Positions 49,729 to 57,526 of a DNA stretch of 64,000 nt are shown one piece after another. The notes beneath the pieces were generated by a model, which saw nothing but the letters and a program-made list of their open reading frames with translations, had not been told where the DNA came from and ran no database searches. Source of the DNA: Hymenobacter swuensis DY53. Its GTDB lineage: Bacteria; Bacteroidota; Bacteroidia; Cytophagales; Hymenobacteraceae. The stretch is taken from positions 992,001 to 1,056,000 of the forward strand of contig NZ_CP007145.1 of the NCBI RefSeq assembly GCF_000576555.1, written 5' to 3'. How positions within the stretch are numbered: position 1 is the stretch's first letter; the number at the start of each line of letters is the position of its first letter. A program made the translations under genes and the position numbers.

Positions 49729-52700
49729 TTACAACTCGTGGTTTTCCTTGATTTCGGCCAGCAGCTCGGGGGTAGGGTCGGTGGGGCTGGGCTCGCCGTC
49801 TTTGGTAAAGAAGGTGTAGAGCACAGGCAGCACCACCAGCGTAAGCAGGGTGGCCGAAATCAGCCCGCCGATAACCACCGTGGCCAGCGGCTTCTGGACT
49901 TCGGCCCCGCCGGAGGAGCTCAGCGCCATCGGCAGGAAGCCCAAGGAGGCCACGGCCGCCGTGAGCAATACCGGCCGGAACCGCTCGTGGGTGGCTTTCA
50001 ACACCCGCTCGCGCACCGAGCTAATACCGGCCAGGGCCAGCTCGTTGATGCTGGCCACCAGCACGATGCCGTTGAGCACGGCCACCCCGAACAAGGCAAT
50101 GAAGCCTACGCCCGCCGAGATGCTGAACGGCATGCCGCGCAGCCACAGGGCCAGAATACCACCGATGGCCGCCAGTGGAATGCCCGTGAAAATGAGGCCG
50201 GCCTGCTTCACCGAGCGGAAGGAGAGGTAGAGTAGCACGAAAATCAGCAGCAGCGACACCGGCACGGCCACCGCCAGGCGGGATTTGGCCTGCTGCAGGT
50301 TCTCGAACTGGCCGCCGTATTGCAGGCGGTAGCCTTCCGGGAGCTTCAAACCCGCGTCCAGCTTCTGCTGAATTTCCTGCACCAGGCTTTCCACGTCGCG
50401 GTTGCGCACGTTCACGCCGATGTTGATGCGGCGGCGCGCATCATCGCGCGACACCTGGGTGGGGGCGTTGCGGAACTCCACCTGGGCCACTTCCTCCAGC
50501 GGCACCTTCTGGCCGTCGGGCAGGTCCACGTACAACGCGCGCAGGTCCTGAATACCGCCGCGGCTGGTGCTGTCGAGGCGCACCACCAAGTCGAAGCGCC
50601 GCTCGCCCTCGTACACCTGGCCCGCCACGTCGCCGGCGAAGGAGGCGCGCAGCAGCGTATTGAGGTCCTGCACGCGCAGGCCGTACTGGGCCATTTTCTG
50701 GCGGTTGTAGGTCACGCGCAGCTGGGGCAGGGCCGCAATCTGCTCCACTTTCAGGTCGCCCACGCCGGCCAGCGGGCGGATGAGGGCGGCGGCCTCGTTG
50801 GCTTTCTCGAAGAGCAGGTCCAAGTCGTCGCCGTAGATTTTGATGCTGATATCCGACTTCACGCCCGAAATCAGCTCGTTGAAGCGCATCTGGATGGGCT
50901 GCTGAAACTCCAGGCTCACGCCGGGCACGCCGGCCAGGGCGGCGCTCATCTTGGTGGCCAGTTCCTCGCGGGAGTGGGCCGAGGTCCAGTCCTTCTGGGG
51001 TTTGAGCACCACAATCTGGTCGGAATCTTCCAGGCTCATGGGGTCGGTGGGAATTTCGGAGGTGCCGATTTTGGCCACTACCTGCTCTACCTCCGGAAAT
51101 TGCTTCAGCAGAATCTGCTGTACTTGGGTGGTAGTGGCAATGGTCTGGGCCAGTGAAGAACCGGGGGGCAGGCCCATGTACACGGCAAAGTCGCCCTCAT
51201 CCAGCTGCGGAATAAACTCGCCGCCCAAGCTGGCAAACACCCCGCCTGCCAGCACCAGCAGCCCCACGGCTGCCCCAGCCACCACGCCCCGCAGGCGCAG
51301 CGCCCCGTGAATGATGGGCCGGTAGCCGCGGTACAGAAACTTCATGATGCGGTCGGCCACGGTGCCTTCTTCCTTGATGTCCTTGCGCAACGCCCAGGCC
51401 GATACGGCCGGCACGTAGGTCAGGCACAGTAGCATGGCGCCCACAATGGCGAAGCTCACCGTGAGGGCCATGGGCCGGAACATCTTGCCCTCAATGCCGG
51501 TGAGGGCCAGGATGGGCAAGTACACGATGAGGATGATGAGCTGCCCGAACAAGGCGGAGCGCATCATGCGGGTAGCGGCCGTTTCGGCTACCTGGTCCAT
51601 GGTTTCGTTTTCAGATCGGGCCCGGAAGTGCACGAGGTGGAAAATCATGGCTTCCACGATAATCACGGCCCCGTCCACAATCAGCCCGAAATCCAGCGCG
51701 CCCAGGCTCATCAGGTTGGCCGAGACGCCGAAGGTCTTCATCAGGCCCAGGGCAAACAGCATGCACAGCGGAATCATGGAAGCCACCACTAGGCCGGCGC
51801 GCCAGTTGCCCAGCAGTACCAGCAGCACCACCATCACAATCACGCCGCCCTCAATCAGGTTCTGGGCCACGGTATGAATGGCGGTGTCCACCAGCTTGGT
51901 GCGGTCCAGAAACGGCTTCACAAACAGGCCGGCGGGTAGTTGCTTGTCGATTTCGGCCACCCGGGCCTTCACGCCCTTGATGGTTTGCTCCGACGACGCG
52001 CCCTTGAGCATGAGCACGATGCCGCCCACGGTTTCGCCCTGGCCGTCGCGGGTCATGGCCCCGTAGCGCACCGAGTGGCCGAAGCGTACGTCGGCCACGT
52101 CGCGCACCAGCAGGGGCACGTTGTCCGTCTGCTTGATGACCATGCTGCCGATGTCCTGCAAAGAGCCGGCGCGGCCTTCGCCCCGGATAAAGTAGGCGTT
52201 GCGGCCGTGCTCCAGGTAGCTGCCGCCGGTGTTAGCATTGCCGGCCTCTAAGGCCGCGTACAGCTCGGCCATGGTCACGCCGCTGGCGTTGAGGCGCTCG
52301 GGGTTCACGCTCACCTCGTACTGGCGCACGAAGCCGCCAAAGCTGCTCACGTCCACCACGCCGGGCACGCCGGCCAGCTGGCGCTTCACCACCCAGTCCT
52401 GCACTTCGCGTAGGCGGGCCAACGAGTACTTTTTCTCGTAGCCGGGCTTCACGCCCAGGCTGTACTGAAAGATTTCGCCCAGGCCGGTGGTAATGGGGGC
52501 CATTTCGGGGCGGCCCAGGTCGGGGCCAAGTTCGGCTTCGGCGGTGCGTAGCTTCTCGGCCACCAGCTGGCGGGTTTGCAGCGTGGGCACGTCGTCGTCG
52601 AACACCACGGTAATTACCGACAGCCCGAAGCGGGAAGTAGAGCGGATTTCCGTCACGCCGGGCACGGTGCGCAGGGCCAGCTCCAGCGGTACGGTCAGCA

Positions 52701-52890
52701 GCTGCTCCACCTCCTGGGCGGCCAGGGCGGGACTTTGGGTGATAACCTGAACCTGGTTGTTGGTGACGTCGGGAATGGCGTCGAGGGGCAGGGTGGAGGC
52801 CGAATAGCCACCCCAGGCCAGCAACGCCAGGAGCATCAGCACCACAAACAGCTTGTTGTGGATGCTGGCCCGGATAATGCGGGAAAGCAT
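49729..52890 (-). CDS. czcA: CzcA-type heavy-metal RND efflux pump
   Basis: A 1053-residue inner-membrane proton/metal antiporter. The first helix is at residues 14-34, followed by the usual large periplasmic loop, TM cluster 340-490, a second loop and TM cluster 870-1030. The TMH4 signature DFGLIVDGAVIIVEA matches the Zn/Co/Cd/Ni-type HME subfamilies, not the Cu/Ag type, which has Asp-Ala-Ala. GEFIPQLDEGDFA is also typical of this family. It exports divalent metal ions from the periplasm or cytoplasm through the TolC-type channel. Its operon order is His-rich protein, CzcA, TolC, CzcB. Confidence 0.95.
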   Translation of the reverse strand: MLSRIIRASIHNKLFVVLMLLALLAWGGYSASTLPLDAIPDVTNNQVQVITQSPALAAQEVEQLLTVPLELALRTVPGVTEIRSTSRFGLSVITVVFDDDVPTLQTRQLVAEKLRTAEAELGPDLGRPEMAPITTGLGEIFQYSLGVKPGYEKKYSLARLREVQDWVVKRQLAGVPGVVDVSSFGGFVRQYEVSVNPERLNASGVTMAELYAALEAGNANTGGSYLEHGRNAYFIRGEGRAGSLQDIGSMVIKQTDNVPLLVRDVADVRFGHSVRYGAMTRDGQGETVGGIVLMLKGASSEQTIKGVKARVAEIDKQLPAGLFVKPFLDRTKLVDTAIHTVAQNLIEGGVIVMVVLLVLLGNWRAGLVVASMIPLCMLFALGLMKTFGVSANLMSLGALDFGLIVDGAVIIVEAMIFHLVHFRARSENETMDQVAETAATRMMRSALFGQLIILIVYLPILALTGIEGKMFRPMALTVSFAIVGAMLLCLTYVPAVSAWALRKDIKEEGTVADRIMKFLYRGYRPIIHGALRLRGVVAGAAVGLLVLAGGVFASLGGEFIPQLDEGDFAVYMGLPPGSSLAQTIATTTQVQQILLKQFPEVEQVVAKIGTSEIPTDPMSLEDSDQIVVLKPQKDWTSAHSREELATKMSAALAGVPGVSLEFQQPIQMRFNELISGVKSDISIKIYGDDLDLLFEKANEAAALIRPLAGVGDLKVEQIAALPQLRVTYNRQKMAQYGLRVQDLNTLLRASFAGDVAGQVYEGERRFDLVVRLDSTSRGGIQDLRALYVDLPDGQKVPLEEVAQVEFRNAPTQVSRDDARRRINIGVNVRNRDVESLVQEIQQKLDAGLKLPEGYRLQYGGQFENLQQAKSRLAVAVPVSLLLIFVLLYLSFRSVKQAGLIFTGIPLAAIGGILALWLRGMPFSISAGVGFIALFGVAVLNGIVLVASINELALAGISSVRERVLKATHERFRPVLLTAAVASLGFLPMALSSSGGAEVQKPLATVVIGGLISATLLTLVVLPVLYTFFTKDGEPSPTDPTPELLAEIKENHEL

Positions 52891-52917
52891 AGGAAAATGG
52901 ATTGCCGCCGGATGGGA

Positions 52918-53038
52918 GTTAGTAGTGAGTATTGAGTAGTGGGTACTGAGTATGGAGGACTGAGAACAAGCTGGGCAATACCATCAGGTTCTTACTGTCC
53001 ATGCCTATACTCACTACTCAATACCAGCTACTAATGAC
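52918..53038. repeat. TGAGTAC-type tandem arms upstream of czcA
   Basis: Left arm about 52918-52965 (GTTAGTAGTGAGTATTGAGT, GGGTACTGAGTATG...) and right arm about 53005-53041 (TATACTCACTACTCAATACC, AGCTACTAATGACTAAC). Units of 7 to 8 nt (TGAGTAG, TGGGTAC, TGAGTATG) repeat, and the arms are imperfect complements. It lies in the gap between the His-rich gene and czcA. Confidence 0.75.
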
Positions 53039-53112
53039 TAACATTGCCAGCGGAATGAGCGAAAGGACTACGGGAAGCGGCCGGACGCACTGCGCCCGGG
53101 GACTTCGGGTAG

Positions 53113-53529
53113 CTACGCTCGGGGCGGCTGGAGCAGCGGGTTGCTGACGCAGAAGGCGTACAGCGGGCCGGGCGCCACGCGGTAGGCGGCAGCGGGCCAG
53201 GTAAGGGGGCGCGGGAGCAGCGTTAGGCGGCCGGCGGGCAGCACGAAACTGACCATCACGCAGTCGTGGTGGTGCTGTTCCAGGGGCAGCTTGTGGTGGT
53301 CCTGGGCGTCGCGCTGGGAGTAGGGGTGACGGCGGTGGTCAGAGCCGTGGGGGCCGTAGTGCAGTACTAGAAACTGCAACGGGGAGAGGTTTCCATCGGC
53401 CAGGGTACGGTGGTAGCGGTAATGGCGGGCTAGCTCGGGCAGCTTACCCAGCTCTGACAGGTCGTTCTGGGGCACCAAGCCGCTCACGAGCATCAGAATT
53501 CCCAGGAAGAAGGCTACCACCGATTTCAT
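53113..53529 (-). CDS. His-rich small exported protein, czc leader gene
   Basis: A 138-residue protein with a hydrophobic N-terminus (VVAFFLGILMLVSGLVPQN), either a signal or anchor. The mature part is rich in histidine (HYRYHRTLA, HYGPHGSDHRRHPYSQRDAQDHHKLPLEQHHHDC), with several HH and HXH pairs that can bind divalent metals. Similar small His-rich proteins stand at the head of czc/cus operons in Bacteroidota and may deliver or sense metal. It starts the operon and lies about 220 bp before czcA. Confidence 0.75.
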   Translation of the reverse strand: MKSVVAFFLGILMLVSGLVPQNDLSELGKLPELARHYRYHRTLADGNLSPLQFLVLHYGPHGSDHRRHPYSQRDAQDHHKLPLEQHHHDCVMVSFVLPAGRLTLLPRPLTWPAAAYRVAPGPLYAFCVSNPLLQPPRA

Positions 53530-53786
53530 GGGGCAAAGGTAGGAGCCGCATTGTGGAATCAGGCAGAAAAACCTGTTGGAGCCGAAATTTGGAACCGGTC
53601 TGAATTCAGGTCATACTAAAAACTAGGCCGTTTACAGCCCGAAACAGGCTGCTTGCCGGAGGAATATGCTGTCATCCTGAAATCAGAAGCATGTACCTAC
53701 ACCAGCGCAACAACCACGGCCGTAAGCCGTGCGTACGTGTCTGCACCCACGGCAGAGCTTATGCGCCCGGCCGGGTGTCTTTGTCT

Positions 53787-55058
53787 ATGTGGAAATGGAT
53801 TGTAGTCGTGGTGGTCCTGCTGGGCTTGTCTGCGCGCCCGGCTTCGGCCTACTCGGTACTCACCCACCAGGCCAACGTGGATTCCTGCTGGCAGCGCTGC
53901 ATGGTGCAGCTGCTGCAACAACGCTACCCCGGCGCCACCGACGACCAGCTTATCGAGGCCAAGAGCTTTGCTTACGGCGGCTCCATTCTGCAGGATATGG
54001 GTTACTACCCGTTCGGCTCCGAGCTGTTCACCAACCTTACACACTACGTCCGTTCCGGCGACTTTGTGCGCAGTCTGCTCGATGAGGCGCACAACCGCAA
54101 CGAGTATGCCTTTGCGCTGGGCGCGCTGGCCCACTACGCTGCCGACCTCAGCGGCCACCCTGAGGGCACCAACCGCGCCATGCCCCATGTATATCCCGAA
54201 CTGCAGACCAAGTTTGGCAACGTCATCACTTACGAGGAAGCCCCTATTCAGCATACCCAGCTGGAATTCGCCTTTGATGTGATGCAGGTGGCCGCCGGCC
54301 GTTACCGCACCGCCGAGTACCAGCGCAGCATTGGGTTTCAGGTGAGCAAGCCGGTGCTGGAGCGGGCCTTCCTGAAAACTTATGGCATGGAGCTGGGCCA
54401 GGTGATTTTCAACGTAGACTTGTCGGTGGCTTCTTTCCGATTTGCGGTGCGCAGCCTGATTCCGATTGCCAGCCGGGCCGCGTGGCAGTCGCAGAAAAAG
54501 GAAATCCGCAAGGTGAGCCCCCAGGCCCGCCGCCGCGAGTACGTGTACAAGGAAAGCGAGGAGGAATACCAGAAAAAGTACGGCAGTGGCTACGACCATC
54601 CCGGCACCGGGGCGCGGGTCCTCTCGTACTTCGTGCGGGTACTGCCCAAAATCGGCCCGCTCAAGCCGTTCGCCTTCAAAACCCCGACGCCTGAAGCCCA
54701 GGCCCTGTTCCGCGCCAGCTTCCGCACGGTGATGAATAACTACTGCGCGCTAGTGGAAAAAGAGCCCCGCGACACCACCGATACCCAACGCCCCACGCTG
54801 CCTAACGCCGACTTCGACACGGGCAAGCCCACCCGGCTTGGCGAATACGCCCTGACCGATGAAACCTATGGCGAGTGGCTGCGCAAGCTGGCCGACAAGA
54901 AATTCGAGAGCCTGACTACTTCGCAGCAGCAGCATATTCTGGCCTTTTTCAGCACGCCCATCACCCGCGAGCCAGTAGATGAGGACGAGAAGGAAAAAGA
55001 CAACCGCAAAGCTACTGTTGAGGCATTGGAGCAGCTTAAAGCCCTGAAGCCGCAGTAA
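53787..55058 (+). CDS. zinc-dependent phospholipase C-like exported protein
   Basis: A 423-residue protein from the ATG at 53787, where a signal peptide begins (MWKWIVVVVVLLGLSARPASAYSVLTH). The all-helical zinc-dependent PLC domain (PF00882 as I recall it) is visible: the mature N-terminus starts with YSVLTHQAN, and HYAADLSGHPEGTN supplies further His/Asp ligands. The domain extends to about residue 210. The C-terminal half is charged and helical. In Bacteroidota these proteins are annotated as S1/P1 or PLC-like and their substrate is unknown. A strong terminator follows. Confidence 0.85.
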   Translation: MWKWIVVVVVLLGLSARPASAYSVLTHQANVDSCWQRCMVQLLQQRYPGATDDQLIEAKSFAYGGSILQDMGYYPFGSELFTNLTHYVRSGDFVRSLLDEAHNRNEYAFALGALAHYAADLSGHPEGTNRAMPHVYPELQTKFGNVITYEEAPIQHTQLEFAFDVMQVAAGRYRTAEYQRSIGFQVSKPVLERAFLKTYGMELGQVIFNVDLSVASFRFAVRSLIPIASRAAWQSQKKEIRKVSPQARRREYVYKESEEEYQKKYGSGYDHPGTGARVLSYFVRVLPKIGPLKPFAFKTPTPEAQALFRASFRTVMNNYCALVEKEPRDTTDTQRPTLPNADFDTGKPTRLGEYALTDETYGEWLRKLADKKFESLTTSQQQHILAFFSTPITREPVDEDEKEKDNRKATVEALEQLKALKPQ

Positions 55059-55074
55059 GCCAACCGGCAAGCAG

Positions 55075-55134
55075 AAACCGGTAGTCCCGGCCCGTTCTCC
55101 CATGTGCTGAGGGGTGGGCCGGGACTACCGGTTT
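55075..55134 (+). terminator. terminator with 19 bp stem
   Basis: AAACCGGTAGTCCCGGCCC (55075-55093) pairs exactly with GGGCCGGGACTACCGGTTT (55116-55134), followed by TT. It closes the phospholipase-like gene. Confidence 0.92.
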
Positions 55135-55179
55135 TTCAGGAGAAGCGTGCTGACCTCACCGCAAAGCGTGGGACCGGGC

Positions 55180-55365
55180 TTAGTACTGGCGGTAAGCCCG
55201 GAAACGGCGGTAGTTGGGGCGGTGAACGTGGTGCTGGCCTTTCATCTTCGCCTTCACCGTGGGCAACCAACGACGGTCGAACAGGTCGCGAGCCGAAACC
55301 GGAGCAGATACGCAGAACGACAAAACGAACAAAACGAGGCTGATTTTCAGGAGGCGAGCAAACAT
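55180..55365 (-). CDS. small exported basic peptide, 61 residues
   Basis: The ATG at 55365 opens a 61-residue frame. Residues 1-24 are a good signal peptide (MFARLLKISLVLFVLSFCVS, then APVSA). The mature 37 residues are strongly basic and rich in Arg, His and Tyr (DRRWLPTVKAKMKGQHHVH, ending YRRFRAYRQY). I do not know the family. It may be an envelope peptide. It stands alone on the minus strand and its end is 45 bp from the phospholipase terminator. Confidence 0.55.
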   Translation of the reverse strand: MFARLLKISLVLFVLSFCVSAPVSARDLFDRRWLPTVKAKMKGQHHVHRPNYRRFRAYRQY

Positions 55366-55578
55366 GTGCAGCAGGTGAGGAGGCTTCTGGGGTTGTTGAT
55401 GAATCAAAGCTACGGGGGCGTTCCGCGCCGTTCGCAACCCTTCGCCTGACCAGGATGATTACTCTCCGAATTCCCGGTTTTTTTATCTGAACGTTTGGGG
55501 GAGGGTAGGTACCAAAACCCGCGCCCCGACCTGTGAGGGCCGGGGCGCGCATGCCATACTATCCGATGAGGGTAAATA

Positions 55579-56016
55579 TTACGAGGCGGGTTGCAGAAGC
55601 CAGCGCACGGCCGGGACTTCATCCAGAAAGGTTTGCAGATGGTACGGTTGGGTGGGGGCCTGTGCGGCGGCCATTGTGGCGCGCATAGCGGCATCCTGGC
55701 GCAATACCTCGGCTCGGGCCGGCGACAACAGGTAGGCTACGTGCAGTGTAGCCGGCACAACGTCGGCCGCCACGGCAGGCAGCAACTCCCGGGCTACCCA
55801 ACTGGAAGAAGTGGCATCTAACTCGGTGCGGCGGCGCACATCTACCAGCCACCGGGCAGCATTCTGGGTGTAACCCTGCTCACGGGCCGCTGCAAAACCG
55901 GTTTGCAACTCGTTGAAGCTAACTGCCCGCAGCCAACGTACGGTCAGGATCTGCTGATCGGAGTGGTAGGAGAGGTCCAGGAATTCAGGTAAAGAAAAAC
56001 CGGGAATGGTATGCAT
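55579..56016 (-). CDS. hypothetical protein, 145 residues
   Basis: A soluble protein from the ATG at 56016. It contains a beta-strand and helix pattern (LSYHSDQQILTVRWLRAVSFNELQTGF, WLVDVRRRTELDATSSSWV) that resembles a STAS-like or SpoIIAA-like fold, as seen in small regulators of Hymenobacteraceae. The resemblance is loose and I would not name a function. It lies 30 bp after the TolC gene on the same strand, so it may be co-transcribed with the efflux operon. A GC-rich hairpin (about 55525-55551) lies behind it. Confidence 0.6.
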   Translation of the reverse strand: MHTIPGFSLPEFLDLSYHSDQQILTVRWLRAVSFNELQTGFAAAREQGYTQNAARWLVDVRRRTELDATSSSWVARELLPAVAADVVPATLHVAYLLSPARAEVLRQDAAMRATMAAAQAPTQPYHLQTFLDEVPAVRWLLQPAS

Positions 56017-56045
56017 AGCCGCAAAAGTTAAAACCAAAAGAATAA

Positions 56046-57470
56046 TCAGGGCGTCTTGTTTCCCTCCTGCACCAAGCCGCTGCTGAGGCGGCGGAGGATA
56101 ATTTCAGCCTGCTTGGCCTGGTAGCGAATATCCAGCAGTCGCACTTCAGCATCAAGCTGGGTCCGCTGGGCCACGCGCAGATCCAGGGGCGTGAGTAAGC
56201 CCAGGCGGTAGCGCTCCAAGGCAATGGCCACGTTTTCGCGGGCCAGCAGGATGTTGGATTCTTCCAGCTCCAGCAGCTGCAGACGGTTCTGGTACTGGGC
56301 CCAGGCCTGCTCGGCTTCGGCATCCAGCTGGAGCTGGGTCTGATTGAGCTGTAGCTGGCTTTGCTCCTCCATAATGCGGGCGTTCTGCTCCAGGCGGTTG
56401 CGGTTGAAGCCGTCGAAAATAGGCACTGAGGCCACCACCCCGTAGTTGAGCCCGTAGGTGCGGCCGGTATTGGTAACCAGCTGGGTGCCGAAAAATGCGG
56501 CCCCGTTGATATTGCGGTTTAGCCCGTAGCCCGAGGTCAGGCCGATTTGTGGGAAGCGGGAGGCGCGCACCAGCTTCCGGTCGTAAGTGGCTACCTCGGT
56601 GTTGGTACGGGCCTGCTGCAAACGCGGGTTATTCTGGCGGATGGACTGCAACACGGCGTCGCGCTGCAGATCCTGGGCAACTACAATGGAATCCTGGGGC
56701 TGGAAGTTGAGGTTAGGGTTGCGGCCCAGCAGGTTGTTGAGGTTGATTTTCGCCGTTTGCAACGCTTCCTGCTGCTGGATGAGGATGGAGCGGTCGGCGT
56801 TGTAATCTACGCGGGCGGTAAGCACCTCCACCTTCGCGGCCACGCCCACATCCACCCGGGCCTGGGTGAGGTCGATGCGGGCCTGCCCGATTTTCAGAGC
56901 TTCCTCAATAGACGTAATCTTGCCCGACTCGCGCACTACTACAAAATACGCGTCGGTGATGCTGGCCACGGTTTCCTCCACGGTAGCCCGCGTGAGCTGC
57001 TGCTGACTTTGCTCCAGGGCCTGTAGTCGGTCGTAAGCAATGAACATCCCAAAACCGTCGAAAATCGTCCAGGTTGCCGCCACGTTGGCGTTCAGCAGGT
57101 TCGATTTGGCCCCGTTGGCAATGCTGGGGTCGGGCCGGCTGGAGGATTCCTGCCGCACGTTGTTGCGGTTGAAGGTGCGGGTAAAGTTGCCGTTCACCAC
57201 CGGTAGCTGCCCGGCGTTGCCGCGCGTCACGTTATTCTCGGCTACGCGCATATCCTGCCGCGAGAGGCGGATGTTGTAGTTGTTCTCAATACCGATACGG
57301 ATGGCCTCCGCCAGCGTCAGACTGGGGGCCGAGGACACGGTTTCGGGCTTTTCGGTCTGGGGCTTGCTTTGGGGCTGGGTGGTAGCCGGGCGGGAAGGCA
57401 ACGCGGGCTGCTGCGCCAGCAAGGGGAGGGGAGCAGCCAGCAGCAGCGCGAACAGAGAGAAACGAGGCAT
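56046..57470 (-). CDS. TolC family outer-membrane channel
   Basis: A 474-residue outer-membrane efflux protein from the ATG at 57470, where the signal peptide begins (MPRFSLFALLLAAPLPLLAQQ). The earlier ATG at 57527 would overlap the pump gene. A Pro/Ser/Gln linker follows, then two OEP repeats with ADRSILIQQQEALQTAKINLNNLLGRNPNL and QLQLNQTQLQLDAEAEQAWAQYQNRLQLLELEE. It is the third gene of the operon adaptor-pump-channel and supplies the outer-membrane pore. Confidence 0.94.
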   Translation of the reverse strand: MPRFSLFALLLAAPLPLLAQQPALPSRPATTQPQSKPQTEKPETVSSAPSLTLAEAIRIGIENNYNIRLSRQDMRVAENNVTRGNAGQLPVVNGNFTRTFNRNNVRQESSSRPDPSIANGAKSNLLNANVAATWTIFDGFGMFIAYDRLQALEQSQQQLTRATVEETVASITDAYFVVVRESGKITSIEEALKIGQARIDLTQARVDVGVAAKVEVLTARVDYNADRSILIQQQEALQTAKINLNNLLGRNPNLNFQPQDSIVVAQDLQRDAVLQSIRQNNPRLQQARTNTEVATYDRKLVRASRFPQIGLTSGYGLNRNINGAAFFGTQLVTNTGRTYGLNYGVVASVPIFDGFNRNRLEQNARIMEEQSQLQLNQTQLQLDAEAEQAWAQYQNRLQLLELEESNILLARENVAIALERYRLGLLTPLDLRVAQRTQLDAEVRLLDIRYQAKQAEIILRRLSSGLVQEGNKTP

Positions 57471-57526
57471 GGGGGAAATCAACAGCGGAAAAGGGCGCGG
57501 CAGGAGAAGCGGAAAAAGACGCGGCA

